A DNA stretch of 64,000 nt from Ricinus communis. Taxonomy: Eukaryota; Streptophyta; Magnoliopsida; Malpighiales; Euphorbiaceae. Below the pieces are notes generated by a model, which ran no database searches, was not told the origin of the DNA, and saw nothing but the letters and a program-made list of their open reading frames with translations. Positions 14,501 to 26,224 of the stretch are shown in pieces. The stretch spans positions 2,108,001 through 2,172,000 of the forward strand of contig NC_063264.1 in assembly GCF_019578655.1 (NCBI RefSeq), written 5' to 3'. The translations under genes and the position numbers were made by a program. How positions within the stretch are numbered: position 1 is the stretch's first letter; every line of letters starts with the position of its first letter.

Positions 14501-14881
14501 AGCTAGTCTTGGACCCTGAATCTCTCGAATATTATAATTCCTTTGACTAGAGCCATATAAGGGCCCGCCCTTTAATTAAACTCTATGCAAAATTAAGGGG
14601 GTAAGAATATTACCATCTTCATCAAGCAAGTTTGCTTCATCAGCCTCATGAAATTCTCTGTAGATACATTGGGCAGCTAACTTTTGTTGGCCAACTTCCT
14701 CTGCAAAATTACAGAACTAATATGAATCCAAAACTGAAAGAAGCCATAAGATTGCTATAAATTATTAAATTCATCCATTGATTCAAAATTTTGATATCTT
14801 ATATGTATGATAGTCTCATTTGATACCTCGGATGGTTTGTGATAAACTTGCTGCAGCTAAAATCCTGGCCATAACCGCCAT
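8592..14881 (-). CDS. SGF11-type zinc-finger nuclear protein, plant-conserved, function unknown
   Basis: My 11-exon model is: 14827-14881, 14614-14700, 14273-14319, 13138-13195, 12035-12148, 11603-11728, 10978-11089, 10328-10416, 9491-9705, 9142-9343 and 8592-8710. Total 1224 nt, 407 residues plus stop, in frame across every junction. It begins MAVMARILAAASLSQTIREE. At about residues 65-84 lies a zinc-finger with spacing CX2CX11HX3C, which equals the SGF11 finger of the SAGA deubiquitinase module. Then come a basic KPPRKERRK patch, a MPPPTKRSK block, a PAPLATKIYYSQRNNRLRSA block, and a basic end (GQRKRMRD). The rest looks disordered. Known plant SGF11 is much shorter, so this is a relative, not the orthologue. 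A nuclear chromatin role is inference from the finger only. The last acceptor (after 8710) is the least certain. Confidence 0.8.
13138..13195 (-). other. Exon encoding the zinc-binding core CX2C...H
   Basis: This 58-nt exon encodes VCCNACKKPVKASHFVTHT. The final cysteine of the finger (TELC) lies at the start of the next exon (12035-12148), so an intron interrupts the finger. The pattern CX2CX11HX3C is read directly from the sequence. Similarity to the SGF11/ataxin-7 class of C2HC fingers is from knowledge of the family. Confidence 0.75.
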
Positions 14882-15330
14882 TCTACCACTTCCTAGCGAG
14901 CATACCATTGATACTAACAAAATGCAATATCTGTACACAGCAACTGGCAGTAATCAACCAGATAATGACTTGTCTCCACCTGCATTGCCATAAAAACAAT
15001 TCAACCACAATCCTGCCCACTAAAGTTAATATTAATATTAAATTTGAAATCAAAACCCTAAGGCCGCATTCTTAATAATTTTATTTTAGGAAGAAAAAAA
15101 AGAAGAGAAGCGCCTAACAAATAATCAAGCATTCAAAAAATCAAGCATGAAAGCAATTAAAATTCAAAAAAAAATCACCTCGAATCTGTATAAAGATATA
15201 TCACCTAAAATTCAAATCTGCAAAGAAAAATAGTGGATCCCAGTGCAATGCAGGTAAAGGAATGATGTCGACGAGAAATGAGAGTGTAGATGAAGAAACC
15301 CTAGAAATTTGAGGAAAATAATTTAATTTA
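14882..15330 (-). promoter_or_regulatory. Probable 5' leader of the zinc-finger gene, with a leader intron
   Basis: A good splice donor on the minus strand (TTTTAG|GTGATA, boundary at 15204/15205) and an acceptor-like site just upstream of the start codon (TTTTGTTAG near 14914) suggest a 5' UTR exon above about 15205 joined to the first coding exon. No transcript data were available, so the transcription start is not fixed. Confidence 0.45.
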
Positions 15331-18300
15331 TTTACAATTGCCAAACACGATATTTGTGGATTGTTCTTGTTCTTCTTCTCTCTCCTCCAGCAGAGGAGAG
15401 AGGAAGAGGTGGCAGGTTGCTTGGGAAAAGCTAAAAATGGTGATTCTATTTTGGGCAAGCTTGGGTTGGGTTCTCGCCTCGAGTGCGTTACTGTGTGTTT
15501 GGGTGTGCGCTTTCTTTAAGAAAATTATATATAATTTTCATTTTATGCCATTTCATTTTTTTAAACATCTCATTTCAATTTTCAACTATTGTTGTTGCGA
15601 GAGGATTTTTATTGCACGTAAAAACTCTTTATTTTTAGGAATTATATTATAATAATATTTTATTTTTAATTATATATCAAATAGAGTGTTAAAAATCAAA
15701 TTAATTTTTTATATAAAATAATAAATTCATTCTCAATTTTATATTTAATAAATAATTTTTAATAATTTTTATTTTTCTATTTATAAAAGTTAAAAAACTT
15801 TATAACTATAAATATTAATACAAATAAAAATAAAATATATATAATTTATTGAATTTATATAAAATATCTTAATTACGAGCCTTAATAAGTCTGCAAAGTT
15901 CTTGAAATAACTCATAACTTGATTTCTCACTGTTGTAAAACATAAGAATAGGCGCAACATAAGCAATTTAAAGCCTCGTTTTAATCCTCACTTAATGCCT
16001 ATTTGTGTGAGAATCAAAAAGTTCCTAACATGTTGGCAATGGATATGAATTATGAATTAAACTCCTTTAATTCAATGTTAATTCTCTAATATAACTTAAT
16101 CCATTTTCATAGATAAAGATTGTCATCTAGCAATGCATCACGACCATCCAAATATGTAGAAATGATTAAAGTGTTTTAATCAACCTTTACAGTGAACGAT
16201 CTTACAAAGTAATTCAATCAATTCATTGTACTTTTATCTCGATTGATTCATAGAGCATGAATGTAAGGGTCAACTCTATAACTGAACCAATCATATTTTT
16301 TCTTGATAAGTGCATATAATATATTGAATAAGATCTATAAAACACTTTTATAATCTTCATTTATACAACCCTGGTCAAAGATTTACATGTTAAAACATAT
16401 CAAGAATCATCAAGAAAATGTCACATGACATATTACCTTAGGCAATGAATTATTTATTGATAACTTATTATCTTCATATAACTCTTACTATACCCATATG
16501 ATTGTCTCTTGAGCGCTCCACGAAATATCCTGGCTTAGTTTTCTTTTCATGCTTATTTACAGGGCTGATTTCCTGGGTATCAAGGAGAAACAAAAGGCTC
16601 ATATGAGATGACTTTGAAAAACAGACTTACAGGTTCTGCACCTAGCACTTCTACTTCCTTTGACCGAGCTGTTTATAGTTATGCAACAAGCAAGATGACA
16701 CCATCGAGGTACACATATTCATTCTACATCAGCACTTTCGTAATTAATAAAATATAAAAATATATGTGAATAAATTTATTGATATCACTAATTATTTAAT
16801 TAAGTCGAATAAATTTTGTATAACTATTTTTGTGAATTCCTATGCAATCAGTCGACCAGACATAGGTAGGCCTGTTTATGGGCTTAGATACCCACCCGGT
16901 CCGTTTAAGTCTGCTAGAAAATTTATAAGCTTTGATATGTATTTTTAATATTAAGTCTGTCTATGTTCGAACTCGTAAAAGCCTGTTTATTTTTTAAATG
17001 GATTTGAGAATATTATTTTTTTTAAAGTTTGTCTAACAAATTTAGTACGGCCCAACAAATTCGCCCAAAAACCTAATGGACCGGGCTTGAATTTAGATTT
17101 AAAAACTTCAAGCCCGGCCCAAATTTGAGGTCTGGACACGGGCTAGTGTTTAGAATAGGATTGGGACCAGGGGTTCTAAACAAGAATGTCGGCCCATAGT
17201 TTCCTCCGTATAGGAAACTCTTGGGCGGGTAAGAATTTTCTGTAAATAATGAATTGAGCCCCTGGACTTTGATACCTTCACAATAGACCCCTATTCAGTC
17301 TGATTTAGACATTAAAATCAAAATCACCACTCCATTCTAACTCTCTCTCGTTTCTTTTATTTTTTATAAATTTAATTTCTCTTTTAAAAATCCTTCCAAA
17401 GTTCTTCAGATGTATCATAAATGATAAAAGGACAAACTACGAAATAGTAGGCAAACCCTTAAAAGAAAGAAGAAAATGGGCATACCTCACTGTATTGTTT
17501 TTACTATTTAAAAGTAAAACAGGCGTCATTATTTGAATAAAAAAAGTCATAATTGTCGATGCTTGATTTTTGTGGAGTGACACAGCATCATGGAAATGTG
17601 AGAAGCCACAAACGGTAAGTAACTGAGATTAGGCCCTTCCCAACACTATAGAGCACATGAACTAAACAAAAAAGCAAACAGGAGAAATGCAAAATTGTTG
17701 GGATGGGGTGTCCATTTGCACTTCATAATTACACAACCAAACGTGAAATCTTCATTACCACCACGACATAATCAACACAATCAAACCTGCTAAATTTAAC
17801 ATAGACAGTATCATGTGCCCCAGCATCCACGCCTTACCATTCAGAATTAGTATCCATCTGTTCATTTATATGGTCTTACCTAAACCGCAGCAAAGATCAT
17901 CATGGCAGTGCGTACGAGGGTCTCATAACTGGGTGCTGCCACGTGGACAACAAGAAAGAAAAAGAGTAGACGTGGGGCCATGGGTTTCATCATATTATCC
18001 TCCATTCGATTAACAGAATTTAATGGGTATGTCGGGATTAAGGAGGGCAGCGATGATATAGCTTGCCTTCGACTGTCTACAATAAGTATACTTTAGGAGT
18101 CCTCCTTCTCTAGTTGTCTTTTTTATTTATCAATTTTAAAATTCTCTATTCTTTTCCATTCATATAACTACTTTTCAGCAGTCACGAGATAACTACCCCT
18201 AAACGTAATTATTCTTTATACAAAAAAAAAATATACATGAAAATAAACATCTCTTTATATATAATTTAAGGAAAAAAAATCAATACTGCTAAAGAACATC

Positions 18301-20491
18301 TCTCGATTTTTCCATATATAAAATATTTAATATAATTTTATTTCAATTACCGAGTGATCAATTTGATTTACTATTTATCCTTTTGGATACAGATAATTAT
18401 TTATAAATCACTTTCATAATTAATAATAAACAATTCGTTCATTCAAAAATAAAAATATTATTAGACTAGAATGTATAATACATAAAATTTATTTAATTTA
18501 TATATCATCGAACAAATTAGAAATAGACATATTTCAAATTTTATACTTACCTATATTTTATCTAATATTTTTGTATCGAATTCAATCTTTCATTATAAAA
18601 CATGGAATTAATCTTGCTATATTCAATTATATATATAATGCAATAAATTATAGATAAATTCAGGGGCTTATAATTATAAAATTACAAATTAATAGATAAT
18701 GAAACTAATAATTTATTGAACTCTTTATTCAATTTTTATAGATTAACCCATAAAAGAAGCAATTTTTAATATTTAAAATTAAAAAATCAATTAATTAAAC
18801 AAACAATAATTTTATAAAGCTAAAATAGTTGTAAGTTAAACTCACTTCTTAATTCGACACAAATATAGTCAAATATTTAATCATATAATAATTTTAAAAA
18901 AAAATTAAAATAATGAGTAGGAGTATTGCGACTATTAAATATACAGTAGGAGGCACCCAGCATCCGTACAATGGATTAATTTTGTTTGTTGGGCGAGTGG
19001 GATTGTGTTATTGACCCATGGATGCCATGATGCGGTCCGTACCATACACCAGTGGGAAACAATGTCAATGCTGCTGCCTGCTTTCAAAGTGGGTTGGACC
19101 TAAAGTATGTCCACTATCTATAATTCTTCTTTCTTTCTTTTTTTTTTTTTTTGCACCTTTTAGGTTTTATTATATGTGTATATATACAGATTGATTAAGT
19201 ATTCATTTGAAAGTATAATATATAAGTACCTAAAATTCTATTTGACGATCATTAATTAAAAGTACATACATATTTATAAAATAAAATATATTTTTTAGCC
19301 AACGTATTAAATCCAATTATAAGTTTATCACTTCAAAATCTATAAATTTAATATCACGAAATAAGAATATAATTACAATCGTTAACCTAACTCGACCTTT
19401 TAAATAGAACAATTTATCGTCGACTAATATAAATATGAGTTTATCATTTTTACGGTAAAAAAATAAAATATTATTTTTATTTTTTTAAAACAGTAGATAT
19501 AATCTGTACGAGGGAAAAATAATATTTTTTAATAAAAATAAAAAATAAACTGTCACATTTAAGAATCATCTATCGAAGAAATGTAATTAAGAGACCACAT
19601 TATTATGAAGGTGACAAGGGTATGGCAAAGCATCACCTCAATCAAAAGTTTGCATGTAAATTTGGCGACACTCAAATGTTGACAATTTCTGATGACCAAC
19701 GACTGCCTCTAAAGTCTAAATCAAATTTCACAATTTGTTTTCTTTTTTAATTCTTTTTGTTCCCATAAATCTTTTCTTTTATAAACTTATTTTACCCTTA
19801 AATTTAATTAATTGTTCCTAACATCATCATGGTGCCCATATTATTATAAGAGTGAAGTCAGTAGAATCTAAATTTAAATTCATGCATCAATATGCTAATG
19901 TTGATTAAATTATTTTATATTATTATTAACCAGCATTATATCGCCATCTGATAACCGAATATTATAAATTTAAAAACTAAATAGTTTGAAAAGAAATTGA
20001 AGTGTAAAAAAAGAAATTTTTTGTTCTTTTTATATGGCACTAAATATATAATCATATAAAATTATGATATATTCAAATTCTTTGTTCAATTGAATTTTCT
20101 TTATTATATTTATTGTAAAAGTTTTAAAAATAATATTTGAAATAGGAAAAATGCTATATGATCCAGTAATTCTTCATGAGAAAGAAAAGAAAAAGAAAAA
20201 GAAAAACCATAAAAGGAAAAAGAACAATGATTAAAGATGTTAATTATATTAGATTAAATTAAATATTATGCAATAAAACAGAAAAGTACTCATAAAAATT
20301 GGGGTAGACGACATCATCATTGTTGTTAGACCTTCTTTCCTTTCCTTTTTCCCACCATTAACGTCCGAATAAACCAGCAATTCTACTCTATACCCAATAC
20401 TACTATCATTAATCAATCTTAACCGTTGATTTAGCATACTTGTCAACTGTCATCTGTCTGTAAAAATTTAAACTTTTTGACTCTGGTCTAA
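15331..20491. other. Intergenic, AT-rich; scattered repeat fragments
   Basis: No gene could be supported. Around 15.9-16.7 kb the text has the look of a decayed transposable element but no conserved domain is readable. A palindromic GGCCC-rich repeat at 16855-17160 is listed separately. A G-box core (CACGTG in GCCACGTGGACA) occurs near 17940, about 3 kb upstream of the NHX start, too far to assign. A polypyrimidine tract (poly-T) occurs at about 19138-19153. From 18.1 to 18.9 kb and 19.2 to 20.2 kb the sequence is featureless AT-rich DNA. Confidence 0.5.
16855..17160. repeat. GGCCC/CCGGG-rich palindromic repeat remnant
   Basis: This patch is much more GC-rich than its surroundings and is built from repeats of GGGC/GCCC words. 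It contains an exact 11-bp inverted repeat: CCGGGCTTGAA at 17081-17091 and TTCAAGCCCGG at 17107-17117. Words of this type (gcccggcccaa, gggcctag) are common in old non-autonomous DNA elements of plants. Family assignment would be a guess. Confidence 0.5.
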
Positions 20492-20984
20492 GCTGTATAT
20501 ATTCATTTCTTTCGCGGCCTTTGCTCTGCCAGCTCGTCTCTCTCCATCTACACAAACTTGCTCAACTTTGTTCTTTGTTCAAACTTTTCGATAAAATCTG
20601 AGTTCAAAGATTGAATCTTTCTCTGTGTCTGTTAAGAAAAAGACTGATTTTTTATGCCATATCTTTGAGTGATTTATAGCTTTCCATAGCTTTGAGAACA
20701 GCCAAAACTCAGTTTTTGTACGTTAAAGTCTTTGAATCTGCTGTTTTTTGAACTGGGTTTTAGATTTTCAAACTCAAAGTTGTGTTCTTTTTTAAAATTT
20801 GAAAGACTGAATATATCAGTTTGCATTTCGAATTTACAGGGCTTTGTTTTGATAGTCTAAAAAAGAGAATCTTTCTTTAGTACACGAGTTCATTTCTATC
20901 GAAGTTAAACTTGAAACTAGCATTCCTTTTTATGTTTTATTATTTTGCTTATTTTCTTTCTCAATCTGAATTGTTTCAACTGTA
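20492..20984 (+). promoter_or_regulatory. Promoter and 5' leader of the NHX gene
   Basis: A TATA-like element (TATATATT, 20496-20503) lies about 480 bp upstream of the start codon, followed by a pyrimidine-rich stretch typical of a transcription start and a plant leader. No good donor-acceptor pair was forced on the leader; a 5' UTR intron is possible. Confidence 0.5.
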
Positions 20985-22387
20985 ATGGCATTTGGCGTGG
21001 ACTCTGTTTTTTCAAAATCAGTGGCAACAGTTGGATCAGATCACTCCTCAGTTGTATCAATAAATCTATTTGTGGCGCTTCTTTGTGCGTGTATCGTTGT
21101 TGGGCATTTACTAGAAGAGAATCGGTGGATAAATGAGTCCATTACAGCACTTGCTATAGTCAGTATCATCATCTGCTACAGTTGCTCATTTATCACTTCA
21201 TGTAAAAATTGCATAGTTTGTGATGGACTTATGGGGAGTTAATGCAGGGTTTGTGTACTGGGATTGTTATTTTGCTTACAACTGGAGGGAAAAGCTCACG
21301 TCTTTTAGTTTTCAGTGAAGATTTGTTCTTTATATATCTTCTTCCACCTATTATTTTTAATGCGGGGTAAGCTGGGTTCTTTTCATTGAGTTTGTCTATT
21401 CATTGGTTTTAAGTGTTCATTTGTTTGAGATTGGGACTTATTTATGCACATATGGCAGTTGATCTTCACCTCTTGATGTCTAATGCTTGTCTCTTTTTTC
21501 GTTTTCAAAGTCTGGTTGGATTGCTCTTCATTTTCTTGAATAGAGAGCTAGACACTCAATTTTGATCACAAACTGTTATTGTTTTCTATCTTTTGATTAC
21601 GGTTCCTCTCTCCACCAGGTTCCAGGTGAAGAAGAAGCAATTTTTCCGCAACTTCATGACTATTATCCTCTTTGGTGCAGTTGGTACTCTGATATCCACT
21701 GGCGTCATTTCAGTCGGTAAACAAAAATCAAAACTTTAGAACATATGAAAAGGAAAGAGAGGAGATACAGTACCGGTCCTTTGCTTGACAGATTATGAAG
21801 CTTTATAAATATAAACCGAGTGCAATGTATATATATATAATTGTATTGTCAGCTATGCTATTCTCATCATTTTCTTTTCCTTTTTCTTTTAATTTAACTT
21901 AGGTGCTATGCATTTCTTCCAGAAGCTGAATATTGGTTCCCTCGATATAGGAGACTATCTTGGTATGCACAGGACCACTTGCTCTTTGCTTATATTTTCG
22001 GACTTCCTTTCCCCATTTTAATGTTTGTTCATCTTCTTTTTAATGCAGCAATCGGAGCAATATTCTCTGCCACGGATTCTGTCTGTACCTTGCAGGTATA
22101 AAGGAACGAGTGAATCTATTGTATTAGTACAACTTCTGGACCAACTAATTGTCAGGGTTTAATCCATGTAGTTTATGTTTGTTGTAGGTGCTTAATCAGG
22201 ATGAGACACCTTTGTTATACAGTCTGGTTTTTGGAGAAGGTGTTGTGAATGACGCCACATCTGTTGTGCTCTTCAAAGCAATCCAGAGCTTTGACCTCTC
22301 CAACATCAATTCAACCGCTGCTACGCAATTTGCTGGAAACTTTCTATATCTGTTTGTCTCAAGCACCGTTTTGGGAGTTCTGGTAAA

Positions 22388-22431
<44 letters not shown>

Positions 22432-24476
22432 AGTTTGAATATGCTTCCATGATATTGTGCACAATCTTATTTTATTATGTTGTTTACTTCTGCAGGCTGG
22501 ACTATTTAGTGCATTCATTATTAAGAAGCTTTACTTCGGCAGGTTTGTAAACATTATCATGCTGATTACCTTTCAATGTTAGCCTTAACTCTTAAAGACA
22601 GGTGGTTATGCATAGCAGGAAGAAAACATAATGATGGAAGCAGTATAGTTGTGAAAGGCAAAAAATCATTGCACTCTTTTGTGTATTTATTTTATTAATG
22701 CGGTCAAATCTTTGACTTTACTTGCTGTTAAACTTCATAGTAACCTCAACTTGCGTCATATTTCATACTCTGGGGATAGTTCAAATGAGAAAATAATACC
22801 GCATTTAGATGAAAGGAATGCCGTGTGCTTACTAGGTAGTGCGCTCTTTGTAATCCTGTTTTCTTGCAAAAACCAGGCACTCTACTGATCGTGAGGTTGC
22901 TCTTATGATACTCATGGCTTACCTTTCATATATGCTGGCTGAAGTAAGTTCTGAAGAAACTGTAGAGCACCTCTATTGGGATCACCAGGCTCTGCTGCTC
23001 CTATCTATTGATAGATTGAAGTTTTGGGCAGAAGGCATTCTAACCTTGTTGTTCATGATTTGGTTTCTCTTGCAGCTATTCTATTTAAGTGCTATTCTTA
23101 CTGTGTTCTTTTGCGGGATCGTTATGTCACACTACACATGGCATAACGTGACTGAAAGTTCAAGAGTAACAACCAAGTATGTTATGCTACATCTTGTTGA
23201 ATGTTTATATGGACAATTCCATCACAATTTTAGATACTAACCTTATCTCATTGCTAATAAATGTGATCCACCATTTTCAGGCATGCTTTTGCTACTTTGT
23301 CTTTTGTTGCTGAGATCTTCATCTTCCTTTATGTTGGCATGGATGCCTTAGACATTGAGAAATGGAAATTTGTAAGCCATAGGTAAGGCTAATGCATAGA
23401 AATGGCATTAGACATCATGCAAATGAATTCCAAGATTGCAGAATGCGAGTAACCATTTGCTGATCATGAGAATTGATTGCTGCTTTTCTTCTCAGCCCTG
23501 GAACATCAATTGGTGTGAGTGCAATACTCCTGGGATTGGTTCTGCTTGGAAGAGCAGCTTTTGTTTTCCCCTTGTGCTTTTTATCCAACTTGACTAAGAA
23601 GTCTTCATATCAGAAAATTGACATAAAGCAACAGGTGAAGCTTTCTAGCCATTCTGATTAGTTTCTAACATAGAAAGTTTATAAATCACTTAATGTTTTC
23701 TCTAATTTTATGCTTGGCAGGTAACAATTTGGTGGGCTGGTCTTATGCGTGGTGCTGTTTCTATGGCTCTTGCGTATAATCAGGTGAAGACGATTGATTG
23801 TGCATTCTTTTGTTACAGGAACTGACAAACAAGGTCTAACCTCCTTGGTGGAATGGCTAACTAGCTACAGTTTTTCTTTTGTGTCCTGGTGTATGTTCAT
23901 GTCCACTGAATTGCATATTTATCTTCAAAATCGCACAGTTTAACAGTTCAGGCTATAGAAGATTTCGCGGGTGTGCAATTATGATCACCAGTACAATCAC
24001 AGTTGTCCTCTTCAGCACAGCGGTAAGACACTGCTATCCTTATGCTGTAAATGGTAAAATGGACTTGACCGGATATAGAATCATCCGTCCATGCTGTTAA
24101 GAAAGAAAACGAAAACATTGTAGGGTTAATTATTAGAAATATGCAGGTGTTTGGGATGATGACTAAACCACTAGTGAGAATCTTGCTTCCTTCTTCGAAA
24201 CAAACTTCCAGCATGTTGTCTTCTGAGCCATCTAGTCCTAAATCCTTCCTTGTGCCATTTCTGAATGGGCAAGATTCAGAAGACAACAAGGACGGCCAGA
24301 ATGTAGCTCGCCCGTCAAGCCTAATGATGCTTTTGAGCACCCCTTCTTACACTGTCCACCATTACTGGCGAAAATTCGACGATGCTTTCATGCGGCCTGT
24401 TTTTGGTGGCCGTGGTTTTGTACCATTTGTACCTTGCTCCCCAACTGATCCAAGTGATCTTAACCAATGGCAGTGA
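20985..24476 (+). CDS. Vacuolar-type Na+,K+/H+ antiporter (class-I NHX)
   Basis: It exchanges cytosolic Na+ or K+ for luminal H+ across the tonoplast and supports salt tolerance, pH control and turgor. Fourteen exons: 20985-21158, 21248-21366, 21619-21716, 21903-21962, 22049-22095, 22188-22382, 22496-22542, 22877-22943, 23076-23176, 23281-23382, 23496-23634, 23721-23783, 23939-24022, 24147-24476; 1626 nt, 541 residues, the usual family length. Visible marks: the amiloride-binding segment LFFIYLLPPIIFNAG at about residue 85, the transport core SATDSVCTLQVLNQDETPLL, then GEGVVNDATSV with the key ND pair, later MSHYTWHNVTESS, and the tail FMRPVFGGRGFVPFVP that class-I members share. About 10-12 membrane segments. 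It looks like the NHX1-4 group; I cannot tell which member without a tree. Confidence 0.95.
22393..22430 (+). repeat. CT microsatellite in NHX intron 6
   Basis: About 19 uninterrupted CT dinucleotides begin some 10 bp after the 5' splice site (exon ends 22382; intron 22383-22495, 113 nt). Likely length-polymorphic. Confidence 0.95.
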
Positions 24477-26224
24477 GGAGAAAAGTTTTCTACAGATGAA
24501 TGACTACTAATTTATAAGACTTGGTAGGTAGGTCATGCAATCGGCTTGTCGGTGTGAAATTTGTTAATAGTCAAGAGATTTCAGAGTGAGGTTGTGATGC
24601 CATTTTTATATAGGATTCACAGCTTGTAATTTGTTTCCATTTTGGTGATTCTTTTTTTTTTTTTTTTTTTTTGTCTATACGGTTTGTCAAAGGAGATGAT
24701 ATTCCAGAGAGCATGCAGGGAATGTAAGCATTTTCCATACTTGAGTTTTGTCGTATTATTTTTTGAGGTGAATGATTGCCATGGTTGGCTTTAGGAGAAG
24801 TGAAAAACAACTGTGTTGCTCCTCTTCTCTCTATATCTCTCACTCCATGTTTCTACACGCATCATCAAATATTCATTTGTTTCATCGAAGACGAGGAACA
24901 AGTCACTTGCAGGCATGGAATCAACCCAAGTATTCTATTCCATATGCAATCAGAGGCAGCCACAGGTGAGAGGATAACATATTAGATTAAACATTGGCAC
25001 CTGTTAATTTTTGGTGACAGGGATTATCATTATCAGACGGACGGCTGCGATTCTCTGATATTACATCTCCTAAAATGGAGGAAACTTAACCGATAAATTC
25101 ATAAAGGAAGTTACAAAAGTATGCACCGTATTTTGACCCTACACCACTCGCATAACGTTGGTCTTATATGTATGGTGGAGTTTGTAGTGAGGAGAAGAAA
25201 AAGGCCTGTTACAGAAATTAAGAATGCAAAATGCAATCCTGCAGCATCACTTTCAACTTAGTCACATTGTGTGTGGTCACTATATCTTTGTGTTTTAGAT
25301 ATACGATTTAAGTTTTAATATATATATATTATTAAATCATGAAAATGTATAAAATATTTTTATCAATTCTAGTTTGTCAACTATAATAAAATATGCTTAC
25401 ACATACTCTAATTTTAAAAAATTAATAAATATATGTTAATTATTTACCAGTTAGTTTGATGTATGTACTCTATTTTTAAAATTAAATTATCTATCAATTT
25501 AAATATAAACATACACCAGAAAAACAAAAAATTTCCTTAAGTGGTTCTAATTTATGATTACAACCTACATATTTTTTTAATAATTAAATTTTAAAAATGA
25601 AATTCCCTTTTATCTTTTCTTTTTTTTTATAATATCAATGTGAATAAATATATTAAATAAATGAAAAAATCATTTAAAAGCAAATATCAAAACTTATCGG
25701 AGGAGAAGAAATTTCTTAGATTTTTTAGATAGTGATGCGTGCGCTTATATAACTTGTATAAAGAAAGAAAATCATTATAAAAGAAAATGTTTTAGGACCC
25801 AATTGCAACATCAAAGCCATATCAAGATCAAACAGACCAATTTTATAAAAATAAGGCAAGTCAGGATATTCTATTAAGTTACCGACTCAGACCGGTAAGG
25901 TTCTTTTATATACTTTTAATGCTTTATTTTTCGAAAAAAGAAAAAAGAACTTTTAAAACTTAATCCTAAAAGAGCAGAAACTTTTACGACTCTGAAATTC
26001 TGTCCCTTTTGACAATGTTTTCATGCTTTAGATTGTTACTATTATCTTTTATTACAAAGATCAGTTCTCTTTATACGCACCATTTCAACAGACTCCTACA
26101 TATCAAACATCAAATATGATAATTATGAACAAAAGGGCAAAAATAACATATCTGGGGTAGCAATCAAGTCCACCTGTATGTGTCCATCAGCACAAAACCA
26201 TTCTAAGTTACAAAAGTATTCCTC
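24477..26224. other. Convergent intergenic region: 3' ends of NHX and VAP27-like genes
   Basis: About 24477-25250 is probably the NHX 3' UTR and downstream flank; it contains a run of some 24 T at about 24651-24674. The part nearest 26225 is the 3' UTR side of the minus-strand VAP27-like gene. Between them the sequence is AT-rich. I see no further exon or RNA gene. Confidence 0.5.

Noticed and set aside
16500..16720. Possible exon remnant near 16.6 kb
   Set aside because: I read all frames and saw short peptide pieces only, with stops; no domain could be named.
22196..22462. Minus-strand ORF with long Arg-Glu run opposite the NHX exon
   Set aside because: It is the reverse complement of the NHX exon plus the CT microsatellite; the RE run is the translated repeat.
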